Shown here in pieces: positions 17,104-24,948 of a stretch of 64,000 bases of DNA (position 1 is its first letter; each line of letters opens with the position of its first letter). The DNA comes from Kitasatospora arboriphila (GTDB taxonomy: Bacteria > Actinomycetota > Actinomycetes > Mycobacteriales > Mycobacteriaceae). The notes below the pieces were generated by a model. That model worked only from the letters and a program-made list of their open reading frames with translations. It did no database searches and was not told the DNA's origin. The position numbers and the translations under genes are program-made. The stretch spans positions 186,001 to 250,000 of the forward strand of contig NZ_JNYV01000008.1 in NCBI RefSeq assembly GCF_000717275.1. Direction: 5' to 3'.

Positions 17104-18015
17104 TCAGAGCGGGCTCCGCACTGCTGTCACCGCGATTCGCGCAGCTCGCCCGACGGCTGCCTCCACCGTTGGCAGCGACAGTTCGGCTCTGGCTGCCAGT
17201 GTGAAGACGGCAACCGCGATCGGGTGTTCGCCGGGATATTCGACAACAGCGATCTCGTTGCGGATGGCGCCGAGTGTGCCGGTCTTACCCGCGATGGTTG
17301 CCACGCCCAGCGGAAACCCCGACGAAAGACGTTGTTGCCAGGCCTGTTTACGCATCGTTGACCGAACGAATTCGCTCATCTGCGCCGACACCGCCTGATC
17401 GGTCCAGATGAGTTGCAACAGACGTGTGGCGTCGCGGGGCGTCGTCGCGCTGGCAAGAGCCGGGTCGTAGGCCGTGACGGTCATCGTCCGGTCTGCGTCG
17501 GCGAGCACCGAGAACGCCTCCACCACAGTGTCGGTCCCCGTTTCCCGGACCAGTTGTTGTTGCAGTTCTGCCATGCCACCGACCACCCTGGTCTCGGTCA
17601 GGCCGAGCGCATCGAGTTTCTCCTGCACCCGCGGTAAACCCACCCGGTCGAGGATCACGTCGGCTGCCGCGTTGTCCGAGATCACCATCATCTGTACGGC
17701 CAGATCACGCCAGCTCAATGTCACCGGGTCGTGCAAGGTCGCGATACCCGTGGGCCCCACCGCCCAATCCGCCGGGTCGACCACCACCGTGGCAGTCAGG
17801 TCGATCTGCCCGATCTCAGCCAGGTCACACAGAGCAAGCAGGAGCGGCAGCTTGTAGACCGATGCCATCACGACGGGATCATCTGCCGCCCAGCCGAATT
17901 CCCGTTCGACCGCCCGGCCGATCGTCCTGGCGTGTACCCATCCGGCGCATCCGGCATCAGCGAAGACCTCGCTCACACGCCTCGACGCGTCCGCATCCGG
18001 AGCCGGGCCGCTCAC
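17104..18015 (-). CDS. Class-A beta-lactamase-fold serine hydrolase without signal peptide
   Basis: 303 aa from GTG 18015, GTGA-overlapping the LysR stop. The SxxK motif (MASVYKLP), SDN motif (VISDNAAAD) and KTG motif (IAGKTGTLG) are all present. The omega-loop ExxLN that carries Glu166 is not recognisable; the nearest text is GGMAELQQQL. No signal peptide or lipobox is seen, unlike exported beta-lactamases. It is therefore probably a cytoplasmic esterase or peptidase of this fold rather than a resistance enzyme. Control by the coupled LysR gene is likely. Confidence 0.78.
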   Translation of the reverse strand: MSGPAPDADASRRVSEVFADAGCAGWVHARTIGRAVEREFGWAADDPVVMASVYKLPLLLALCDLAEIGQIDLTATVVVDPADWAVGPTGIATLHDPVTLSWRDLAVQMMVISDNAAADVILDRVGLPRVQEKLDALGLTETRVVGGMAELQQQLVRETGTDTVVEAFSVLADADRTMTVTAYDPALASATTPRDATRLLQLIWTDQAVSAQMSEFVRSTMRKQAWQQRLSSGFPLGVATIAGKTGTLGAIRNEIAVVEYPGEHPIAVAVFTLAARAELSLPTVEAAVGRAARIAVTAVRSPL

Positions 18016-18881
18016 CGCGCGAGCTTCCAGAGAGCCGATTCGATTGCGTCGACCGCGGGCTGGGCCGTGCCCGGGCGGCGAACTGTACGCAGGCGCAACG
18101 CCACGTCGTCCGGGATCATCGCGACGCGCTTGACACCGCGGACCTGTGAGGTGCCCGTTGCCAGAGCGAAAGCCTCCCCGCAGGCGACTGCTGCCACCAC
18201 TTCACCTTCCGAATGCGTGGGCAGCACAACCGGATCGAGACCGCGCACGTGCAGCGTGTCGATCAGCAGGTCGAAGGCCGGTGGGTTGGTGGCTCGCGGC
18301 GCATGGGCACAGGCCAGCCCGTCGAGCATCCGCACCGTCGGTTTCTTTGCCTTGGCCACCGGGTGATCCGCAGGAACCAGAAAGGAGCGGGGTATCCGGG
18401 CGGCGGGCCCCGCATCAAGACCTTCGACCACGGACGGGTGTTCCACCACTGCACAATCGAGGAGACCGGCGCGGACATCTTTGACGAGGTCGATGATGGA
18501 CGCGGTGATCATCCGGAAGTGATGGTCGGGGCGCAGGCGGCTGAGGGAGACAGCGCACGCGGCCGCGATCGCAGGGTCGAGGTCGCTCGGCAATCCACAT
18601 CTCAGGACATCGTGGTGCCCCCGAAGTCGACGGGCCTCGCCGACGAACCGTTCGGCGTCATCAACCAGGACACGTGCCCGCGGCAGCAGATCCCGGCCCG
18701 CGCTGGTCAGCTCGGCGCCCTGGGTGCTCCGGCGGATCAGTTCCACCCCGAGTTCCTTTTCCAGGCGACGCAGGCCTTGCGACACGGGAGGCTGGGTCAT
18801 CTGCAGGCGCGCGGCAGCGTGCCCGAAATGACCCTCCTCGGCGACGGCGACAAAGAACCTGAGATGCCTGACAAGATCCAC
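18012..18881 (-). CDS. LysR-family transcriptional regulator
   Basis: 289 aa from GTG 18881. The N-terminal HTH is typical (HLRFFVAVAEEGHFGHAAARL, then QPPVSQGLRRLEKELGVEL), followed by a periplasmic-binding-protein-like effector domain. It is cotranscribed with, and overlaps by 4 bp, the serine hydrolase, unlike the usual divergent LysR arrangement. GTCAC-CACT-GTGAC (18882-18895) lies at its start. Confidence 0.9.
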   Translation of the reverse strand: MDLVRHLRFFVAVAEEGHFGHAAARLQMTQPPVSQGLRRLEKELGVELIRRSTQGAELTSAGRDLLPRARVLVDDAERFVGEARRLRGHHDVLRCGLPSDLDPAIAAACAVSLSRLRPDHHFRMITASIIDLVKDVRAGLLDCAVVEHPSVVEGLDAGPAARIPRSFLVPADHPVAKAKKPTVRMLDGLACAHAPRATNPPAFDLLIDTLHVRGLDPVVLPTHSEGEVVAAVACGEAFALATGTSQVRGVKRVAMIPDDVALRLRTVRRPGTAQPAVDAIESALWKLAR

Positions 18882-18902
18882 GTCACCACTGTGACACGTT
18901 GA

Positions 18903-19916
18903 TCAGTCCGAGCGAGGCCGTGAATCGTCGGTGAGTTCTCGCAGCATGGCGAACCCGTGCTTGTCCACCGACGCCGCAGTGGCGGACAAAATCACCAGGC
19001 CTGTCCCGGCGGCTCGGTCCACCCCGATCCAGCTGGCGAATCCGCCCGTTGCTCCGTTGTGCCAGGTGATCTTTCGGCCCTTCACGTCAAGGGTCATCCA
19101 GCCGGCACCGATGCGCGCAGGACCCATCAGCTTGGCAACCGGGTCGAGAGCTGCCATGCCCGGGGAAGATTCGTCGAGTAGAGCGCAGACGAGGCGACCC
19201 ATGTCCGCGATGGACGCACGGACGCCGCCCGCGGGTGCGATGGCCTCCCCTGTCCATGGCTGCTGAACCCGACCGAACCGGCTTCGGCCGACCACGGCGT
19301 CCGAGGTCAATTCGGCCGGTGTGTATGGGGCGTAGGTGTTCTCGAGTCCGAGCGGCCGCGCGAGACGATCACCCAACAACGTCTGAAAACTCTGGCCGGC
19401 GGCCTGTGCCACCGCATGCCCGAGTAGCTGAAAACCGAGATTGGAGTATCTCACCTTCGGCGACCTCAGCTTGGTGTTGCGTACCTGCGCGAGGAGCTCC
19501 TCGAGCGTCTCACCGTAAGGCGAGGCACCATGCGTCCACATCTTCACGGTGCGACGGAGCGGGTTCATGCCCGCGGGCAACCGAGGCAGTCCAGATCGAT
19601 GTGTACTCAGCGATCCGAGCGTGATCGCGCCGATTTCCTTGCCCTGCACGCCGATCTCCCTGTACGGCAACGGAAGCAGCGTTCCCAACGTTGTCTCGGG
19701 TGTCACTTCTCCGCGCGAGCATGCATCTGCGTACAGCAGTCCGGTGAGCGCCTTGGAGATCGAGCCGATCTCCAGGTCGGCTGTGGTGGTGGTACCTGTG
19801 GTCGCCAGCGACAGCCCGCGGGGACCAACCGCTGCCACCGCCACGATCGGATGACGCCCACCCAGACGCCGGCGGATGCTCGAACCCAGCTCAGCATCGC
19901 CATCCATTGCGATCAT
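18903..19916 (-). CDS. Beta-lactamase family (class C/EstB-like) serine hydrolase
   Basis: 337 aa from ATG 19916, preceded by GGGGAGG at 5 nt. SxxK is GSISKALTG, YxN is RYSNLGFQL, and the third motif is WHNGATGGF. Such proteins are esterases or DD-peptidase relatives. No signal peptide is visible from this start. Frame further upstream is uncharacteristic and overlaps the XRE-cupin gene. Confidence 0.85.
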   Translation of the reverse strand: MIAMDGDAELGSSIRRRLGGRHPIVAVAAVGPRGLSLATTGTTTTADLEIGSISKALTGLLYADACSRGEVTPETTLGTLLPLPYREIGVQGKEIGAITLGSLSTHRSGLPRLPAGMNPLRRTVKMWTHGASPYGETLEELLAQVRNTKLRSPKVRYSNLGFQLLGHAVAQAAGQSFQTLLGDRLARPLGLENTYAPYTPAELTSDAVVGRSRFGRVQQPWTGEAIAPAGGVRASIADMGRLVCALLDESSPGMAALDPVAKLMGPARIGAGWMTLDVKGRKITWHNGATGGFASWIGVDRAAGTGLVILSATAASVDKHGFAMLRELTDDSRPRSD

Positions 19917-19990
19917 GTGCGCCTCCCCAGGAAACTCCGAGCACTGTACTTCTTGTACCGCCTGTTTGAACACAGCGCACACCGGGCTGT

Positions 19991-20593
19991 TCACGCCTGG
20001 TCGGGTTCCTGGCGTCTGGGCGCAGCACGCACGTGCGCGCGTTCCCCCTGTTTGCCGACCAGGCTGAGGAACTCCACCGGGCCGGAGCTCGTCGCACCGA
20101 ACCAATGCGGGGTGCGGGTGTCGAACTCGGCAGCCTCACCGGGCTCGAGGATTAGGTCGTGCTCGCCGAGTACCAGCCGAAGTCGCCCGTTGAGAACAAA
20201 GGCCCAGTCGTAACCCTCATGGCTTCGCAGGTCCGGTTCGACGTCGTCGCGTCCGGCGGGCAAGACGAACTTGTAGGCCTGGATGCCCCCTGGCCGGCGG
20301 GTCAGCGGAACCACGGTGGAACCGTCGCCTATGGGGATCGGACGCATGTTGACCCGCGGGTCTCCGGTCGGTGGCGCGTCGACGAGCTCATCCAACGTGA
20401 CCCCGTACGCCCGGGCCAGCGGTAAGAGCTGCTCCAGTGTCGGCCGCCGTAGGCCGGCCTCGAGTCTGGACAGAGTGCTCGTCGAGATCCCCGTCTCGCC
20501 GGCCAGATCGATCAGGGTGAGGTCGCGGTGCTGCCGAAGCTGCTTGAGCCGCGACCCCACGGCATCAAGGGTGCGGTCGGTCGAAGCGTTCAT
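19991..20593 (-). CDS. XRE-family regulator with C-terminal cupin
   Basis: 200 aa from ATG 20593; an ATG at 20611 is possible but falls in the likely operator. The HTH is RLKQLRQHRDLTLIDLAGET then ISTSTLSRLEAGLRRPTLEQL; the cupin has DLRSHEGYDWAFVLNGRLRL and EPGEAAEFDTRTPHWF. This class senses a small ligand in the cupin and often represses a neighbouring gene. It is divergent from the methyltransferase at 20713, the obvious target. Confidence 0.88.
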   Translation of the reverse strand: MNASTDRTLDAVGSRLKQLRQHRDLTLIDLAGETGISTSTLSRLEAGLRRPTLEQLLPLARAYGVTLDELVDAPPTGDPRVNMRPIPIGDGSTVVPLTRRPGGIQAYKFVLPAGRDDVEPDLRSHEGYDWAFVLNGRLRLVLGEHDLILEPGEAAEFDTRTPHWFGATSSGPVEFLSLVGKQGERAHVRAAPRRQEPDQA

Positions 20594-20604
20594 GTCCTGC
20601 CACT

Positions 20605-20618
20605 TTGCCATTCGGCAA
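20605..20618. promoter_or_regulatory. Candidate operator TTGCC-ATTC-GGCAA
   Basis: Perfect 5-bp arms with a 4-bp centre, 12 bp upstream of ATG 20593 and in the divergent gap to the methyltransferase. Plausible autoregulation site of the XRE-cupin protein. Confidence 0.5.
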
Positions 20619-20712
20619 CGAACCTTGCGATTGCGACCGACGCCACCGCACCATCAAGCAATCACCGCTGCCACCGAGCAGCCGGCACCGGTAACCCCGA
20701 GAAAAGAGCACA

Positions 20713-21375
20713 ATGACGCACTCGTTCGACAAGAAGTACTGGGATGACATCTGGCAAGGCGACCGCGCCACGGCGATGGCGGCAGGCACGCCCAACCCAC
20801 ACCTGACACACGAGGTCGCGGGCCTGACGCCCGGGACCGCTCTCGACGCGGGATGCGGTGGCGGCACCGAAGCAGTGTGGCTGGCAACACGCGGCTGGCA
20901 GGTGACGGGCGCTGACATCGCCGCCGAGGCCCTGGCCCGCGCTGCCGACAGGGCGGCGCAGGCGGGAGTTGCCGATCAGGTGCGATGGGTCGAGGCCGAC
21001 CTGTCTACGTGGGAACCCGAAGCCCGCTACGACCTGGTCACCACGCACTACGCACACCCCGCGATACCGCAGCTCGACTTCTATCGCCGCATCGCCGACT
21101 GGGTGGCTCCCGGCGGCATGCTGTTCATCGTCGGGCACCTCCACCACGACCACCACGGCGGGGCCGCCTCGCACGATGGCGGCCACGGCCATCACGACGC
21201 AGATGGTCAGCCGCCGGAGTCTGCTTCGGTGCGCGCCGCCGACATCACTGCCCAGCTGGACCCGACCGAATGGGAGATCTTGACCGCCCGCGAAACCCAC
21301 CGGTCGATGACCGGGCCCGACGGGCGAGATGTTCAGCTCCACGACGTGGTGGTCGCAACGGTTCGTCGCGGATGA
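20713..21375 (+). CDS. Class I SAM-dependent methyltransferase with His-rich loop
   Basis: 220 aa. SAM motif I is ALDAGCGGGTEAVWLA, motif II VTGADIAAEAL, acidic VEADLSTW. After strand 5 (GGMLFIVGHL) an insert of about 20 residues contains ten His plus Asp (HHDHHGG, SHDGGHGHHD), a likely metal-binding loop. General fold is TehB/UbiE-like. Divergent from the XRE-cupin gene, which may control it. Substrate unknown; metal or metalloid methylation is only a guess. Confidence 0.85.
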   Translation: MTHSFDKKYWDDIWQGDRATAMAAGTPNPHLTHEVAGLTPGTALDAGCGGGTEAVWLATRGWQVTGADIAAEALARAADRAAQAGVADQVRWVEADLSTWEPEARYDLVTTHYAHPAIPQLDFYRRIADWVAPGGMLFIVGHLHHDHHGGAASHDGGHGHHDADGQPPESASVRAADITAQLDPTEWEILTARETHRSMTGPDGRDVQLHDVVVATVRRG

Positions 21376-21601
21376 GGCCAGAACCGCGGCGCCTTCATAT
21401 CTGACGCAGGCTCAGCCCATGAGGCGGAAGACATGGTCCATGGGAAACCTCTTCGTAAGAGCCATCTTTCGGGTGACCCGGACCACTCTCACCCACATCG
21501 TCAGACCGGGAGCTGTGGCGACTTTGGTGGTCCTCAGGTGGTCGCCCTACCCTGTCTCCGGGAGGTCGATGCGCCCGGTGTCTGGGCACCCGCATCGGTG
21601 G

Positions 21602-21673
21602 AGCCCCCTGTCAGGATTGAACTGACGACCGCTCGCTTACAAGGCGAGTGCTCTACCACTGAGCTAAGGAGGC
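21602..21673 (-). tRNA. tRNA-Thr (UGU)
   Basis: The complement folds as a full cloverleaf of 72 nt: acceptor GCCTCCT with AGGGGGC (one G-U), D arm GCTC/GAGC, anticodon stem CTCGC/GCGAG with loop CTTGTAA (anticodon TGT), T arm GTCAG-TTCAATC-CTGAC and discriminator T. CCA is not encoded. Confidence 0.95.
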
Positions 21674-21680
21674 AAACTGC

Positions 21681-23198
21681 GTGCGCGAGTATATCGCGAC
21701 TCTTGCGGGCCGCCTCGTCGGGAACCACCGAGCGACGATCGACACCATCGAACCGTTCGAACCGGCGGTGTCCCCACGTCGGCCGATCGACCTCACCGAC
21801 GATGCCGCCGTCACCGAGGTGCTCGATCTGGCGATCAAGGTCGGCGCGGTGCTTCTCGACTCCGGAACAGGCGCCATCGACACGCAAACGCAGGTGCGGT
21901 TCGTGGCGAGCATGTACGGCGTCGAGAACTGTGAAGTGGACGTCACCTACAACACCATCTGGGTCAGCGCCCGACGCGGCGCATCGATGCCGCCCGTGAC
22001 CGCGATGAGAACGGTGCACTACCGCTCGCTCGACTTCACCCGTCTGGCAGCTGTCGACCGTCTGGTCCGCAAGATCCGTAGCCGCGCCATCGACCCCGGA
22101 GAAGCGCACGAGGTCATCGACTCGATCATCGCCGCCCCGCACCCGTACCGTCGCTGGATAGCCACCCTGTCCTGGTCGACGATGGCGGCGTCGCTGTCGG
22201 TGCTCCTCGGCGGTGGCTGGCTCGTCGCCGTGGTCGCCTTCATCACCACCGCCGTGATCGACCGGACCAACCGACTGCTCAACAAGATCGGTACACCGCT
22301 GTTCTTCCAGCAGGTCACCGGCGGATTCATCGCGGTGATCCCCGCCGCGCTGGTGTTCCAGTACCAGGACGCCCTCGGCGTGGACATCGCCCCCTCCCAG
22401 GTCATCGCGGCAGGCGTCATCGTGCTGCTGTCCGGTTTGTCGCTGGTCGGTTCGGTGCAGGACGCCATCACCGGCGCACCCATCACCGGCGCCGCCCGGT
22501 TCTTCGAACTGTTGATCATGACCGGCGGCATCATCAGCGGTGTCGGTATCGCGATCCGTGCCCTCGAAGGCACGGGTATCTACTTGCCGACCATCACCAC
22601 CACGACGTCGTTCGATCTGGCCACCACCCCGACGCGTGTGGTCGCAGGCGGTCTGGCCGCGGGTGCCTTCGCGCTCGCCAGCTACGCCGAGCGTCGCGCC
22701 CTGTCCACCGCCTTCTTCGGCGGTGCACTCGGCGCCGCTGTGGTCGCGGCCGCCGAACACTTCAGCATCGGCTCGGTGATCTCGGCCGGCTTCGCCGCAG
22801 CCCTGGTCGGATTGGTCGGTGGTCTGCTGGCCCGCCGGGCGGTGACCCCTCCGCTTGTGGTCGCGGTCGCGGGCATCACACCGTTGCTCCCGGGTCTGGC
22901 GATCTACCGCGGCCTCTACGGGATCCTGGGCGACCAGACCGTGGAGGGCTTCACGGCCTTGGCGGCAGCGGTGGGTACGGGTGTGAGTCTGGCGGCCGGT
23001 GTGACCCTCGGCGAGTTCATCGCACGGACCCTGCGACGGCCTCGTATCCCCACCAAACCGACACGGGTCCTGTTGACCGCGCGCTCGGCCATTCGGCCCG
23101 GTCGTCTGACCGAAGAACCAGAGGCCGATCCCGACGCCGCCACCGAGCCGATGCACCAGATCCAGGCACGCCCCGGCGTGACCGAACCCCAGAACTGA
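21681..23198 (+). CDS. thrE: Threonine/serine exporter, ThrE family
   Basis: 505 aa from GTG 21681. The N-terminal ~150 residues are the soluble ThrE domain (LAIKVGAVLLDSGTGAIDTQ, VTYNTIWVSAR), followed by about ten TM helices and a charged tail. The family exports L-threonine and L-serine. The start is set by AAGGAGG 8 nt upstream, which lies inside the opposite-strand tRNA-Thr gene. The thrE mRNA leader must therefore be antisense to tRNA-Thr, and the tRNA promoter lies in thrE codons 3-5. Confidence 0.9.
   Translation: MREYIATLAGRLVGNHRATIDTIEPFEPAVSPRRPIDLTDDAAVTEVLDLAIKVGAVLLDSGTGAIDTQTQVRFVASMYGVENCEVDVTYNTIWVSARRGASMPPVTAMRTVHYRSLDFTRLAAVDRLVRKIRSRAIDPGEAHEVIDSIIAAPHPYRRWIATLSWSTMAASLSVLLGGGWLVAVVAFITTAVIDRTNRLLNKIGTPLFFQQVTGGFIAVIPAALVFQYQDALGVDIAPSQVIAAGVIVLLSGLSLVGSVQDAITGAPITGAARFFELLIMTGGIISGVGIAIRALEGTGIYLPTITTTTSFDLATTPTRVVAGGLAAGAFALASYAERRALSTAFFGGALGAAVVAAAEHFSIGSVISAGFAAALVGLVGGLLARRAVTPPLVVAVAGITPLLPGLAIYRGLYGILGDQTVEGFTALAAAVGTGVSLAAGVTLGEFIARTLRRPRIPTKPTRVLLTARSAIRPGRLTEEPEADPDAATEPMHQIQARPGVTEPQN
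21688..21693 (-). promoter_or_regulatory. -10 element TATACT of tRNA-Thr
   Basis: On the minus strand TATACT ends 14 nt before the tRNA 5' end. It lies within the first codons of thrE. Confidence 0.6.
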
Positions 23199-23203
23199 AC
23201 AGG

Positions 23204-23209
23204 TATTAT
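23204..23209 (+). promoter_or_regulatory. Leaderless-type -10 (TATTAT) of the 55-aa gene and otsA
   Basis: TATTAT ends 7 nt before ATG 23217. It is the only promoter-like sequence in the short gap after thrE. Confidence 0.5.
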
Positions 23210-23216
23210 GAGCGCC

Positions 23217-23384
23217 ATGCCTGCCAAGACCAGCGATAAGACTGACCTCGCGGACGAGGATCTGGAACCCGTGGCCGACGAGACCGCCAATTCTGCCCGC
23301 CGGGTGGTTGCCGCTTACGCCACCGATGCCGATGAATGCCGAATGCTGTTCGGGATGCTCGGAATCGCGCCGGGCGAAGCCTGA
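23217..23384 (+). CDS. 55-aa conserved-looking small protein upstream of otsA
   Basis: Begins MPAKTSDKTDLADEDLEP and ends VAAYATDADECRMLFGMLG then IAPGEA. An in-frame ATG at 23208 would add three residues but lies on the -10 element. Acidic, no TM helix, one Cys. The stop is 3 bp before the otsA GTG, so the two are almost surely co-translated. Its DADECRMLFGMLG tail looks like a conserved binding motif. Function unknown. Confidence 0.6.
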   Translation: MPAKTSDKTDLADEDLEPVADETANSARRVVAAYATDADECRMLFGMLGIAPGEA

Positions 23385-23387
23385 TTC

Positions 23388-24875
23388 GTGACTCCGCAGC
23401 GATCGAATGAGTCCGATACCCGCGCCGATTTCGTTGTAGTCGCGAATCGCCTGCCGGTAGACAAAGAGACGCTCGCGGATGGCACCGTGCGCTGGAAGCG
23501 CAGTCCGGGTGGTCTGGTCACCGCCCTGGAACCGATCCTGCGGTCGCAGACGGGTGCGTGGGTCGGGTGGTCGGGTGTCGCCGACGCCGCAGAACACCCC
23601 GAGGTGGAGGGACTCCAGCTCTACGCGGTGTCACTGAGCGCGCAGGAGATCGCCGACTACTACGAGGGTTTCTCCAACGCCACCCTCTGGCCGCTGTATC
23701 ACGACGTCATCGTCAAACCCGAGTACAACCGCACATGGTGGAACAGCTACGTCGCCATCAACCGCAGGTTTGCCGAGGCCGCGTCCGAGGCGGCCGCCGA
23801 AGGTGCGCTGGTCTGGATTCAGGACTACCAGTTGCAGCTGGTGCCGAAGATGCTGCGCATGCTGCGTCCCGATCTCCGGATCGGGTTCTTCCTGCACATC
23901 CCGTTCCCGCCGGTGGAACTGTTCATGCAGATGCCGTGGCGCACCGAGATCATCGAGGGTCTGCTCGGCGCCGACCTGATCGGATTCCACCTTCCGGGCG
24001 GCGCGCAGAACTTCCTGTACCTCGCCCGGCGGCTGGCCGGACAGGCGACATCCAAGGGCCAGGTCGGCGTCCGCTCCAAGTTCGGCGTGGTCCAGGTCGG
24101 TTTCCGCACGGTCCGGGTAGGGGCATTCCCCATCTCGATCGACTCCGGCGAACTCGACACCCAGGCCAAGACCAAAGAGATCCGCAAACGGGCAGTAGAG
24201 ATACGCGAGGAGCTGGGCAACCCGAAGAAGGTGCTGCTCGGTGTCGACCGCCTCGACTACACCAAGGGCATCGACGTCCGACTGCAGGCGCTGTCCGAAC
24301 TCTTCGAGGAAGGCCGGGTCGACCCCAACGAGGTCACCATGTTGCAGCTGGCGACGCCCAGCCGCGAGCGGGTCGACAGCTACATCAAGATGCGCGGCGA
24401 GATCGAACAGCTGGTGGGCAACATCAACGGCACCTACGGACGGGTGGGACATCCGGTCATCCAGTATCTTCATCAGCCGGTCCCCCGCGAAGACCTGATC
24501 GCCTTCTTCGTGGCCGCCGACGTCATGCTGATCACGCCGCTGCGCGACGGCATGAACCTGGTCGCCAAGGAGTACGTCGCCTGCCGCAGCGACCTCGGTG
24601 GGGCGCTGGTGCTCAGTGAGTTCACCGGCGCGGCAGCCGAATTGCGTCAGGCGTTTCAGGCCAACCCCTACGACACCGATGGTGTCAAGAACGCGATCGT
24701 CGCCGCCCTCGAGCAAGACCCGGATGAGGGTCGACGACGGATGCGAGCGCTGCGCAGGCAGGTGCTCGCACATGACGTGCAACGGTGGGCCGAGAGTTTC
24801 CTCGGAGCGCTCGGCGCCGACCCCGAGACCATGTCGAGCGGCGACCGCCGCATCGATCTGGTCGAAGAAGTGTGA
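23388..24875 (+). CDS. otsA: Trehalose-6-phosphate synthase
   Basis: 495 aa, GTG start. GT20 signatures are clear: [69 protein letters not shown] and [14 protein letters not shown]. It joins UDP- or ADP-glucose to glucose-6-phosphate in the cytoplasm. It sits 3 bp after the 55-aa gene and 73 bp before the otsB fusion, which has its own promoter. Confidence 0.96.
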   Translation: MTPQRSNESDTRADFVVVANRLPVDKETLADGTVRWKRSPGGLVTALEPILRSQTGAWVGWSGVADAAEHPEVEGLQLYAVSLSAQEIADYYEGFSNATLWPLYHDVIVKPEYNRTWWNSYVAINRRFAEAASEAAAEGALVWIQDYQLQLVPKMLRMLRPDLRIGFFLHIPFPPVELFMQMPWRTEIIEGLLGADLIGFHLPGGAQNFLYLARRLAGQATSKGQVGVRSKFGVVQVGFRTVRVGAFPISIDSGELDTQAKTKEIRKRAVEIREELGNPKKVLLGVDRLDYTKGIDVRLQALSELFEEGRVDPNEVTMLQLATPSRERVDSYIKMRGEIEQLVGNINGTYGRVGHPVIQYLHQPVPREDLIAFFVAADVMLITPLRDGMNLVAKEYVACRSDLGGALVLSEFTGAAAELRQAFQANPYDTDGVKNAIVAALEQDPDEGRRRMRALRRQVLAHDVQRWAESFLGALGADPETMSSGDRRIDLVEEV

Positions 24876-24936
24876 TGAACGCAGCATTTATCGGTCCAGG
24901 GCAGGACGGATTGGACGCCAGAGGGGTCGACGGTCT

Positions 24937-24942
24937 TAGACT
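24937..24942 (+). promoter_or_regulatory. Leaderless-type -10 (TAGACT) of otsB-GH15
   Basis: TAGACT ends 6 nt before GTG 24949. This gives the phosphatase fusion a promoter separate from otsA. Confidence 0.55.
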
Positions 24943-24948
24943 CGCTGA

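Noticed and set aside
17104..18015. Calling the serine hydrolase a resistance beta-lactamase
   Set aside because: No export signal and no recognisable Glu166 motif; only the fold is supported.
21534..23597. 687-codon frame on the minus strand opposite thrE
   Set aside because: Arg/Gly/Asp-rich low-complexity product covering a clear ThrE gene and the tRNA; an antisense shadow of GC-rich coding DNA.
23631..24887. 418-codon frame opposite otsA
   Set aside because: No family features and entirely antisense to an unmistakable OtsA.
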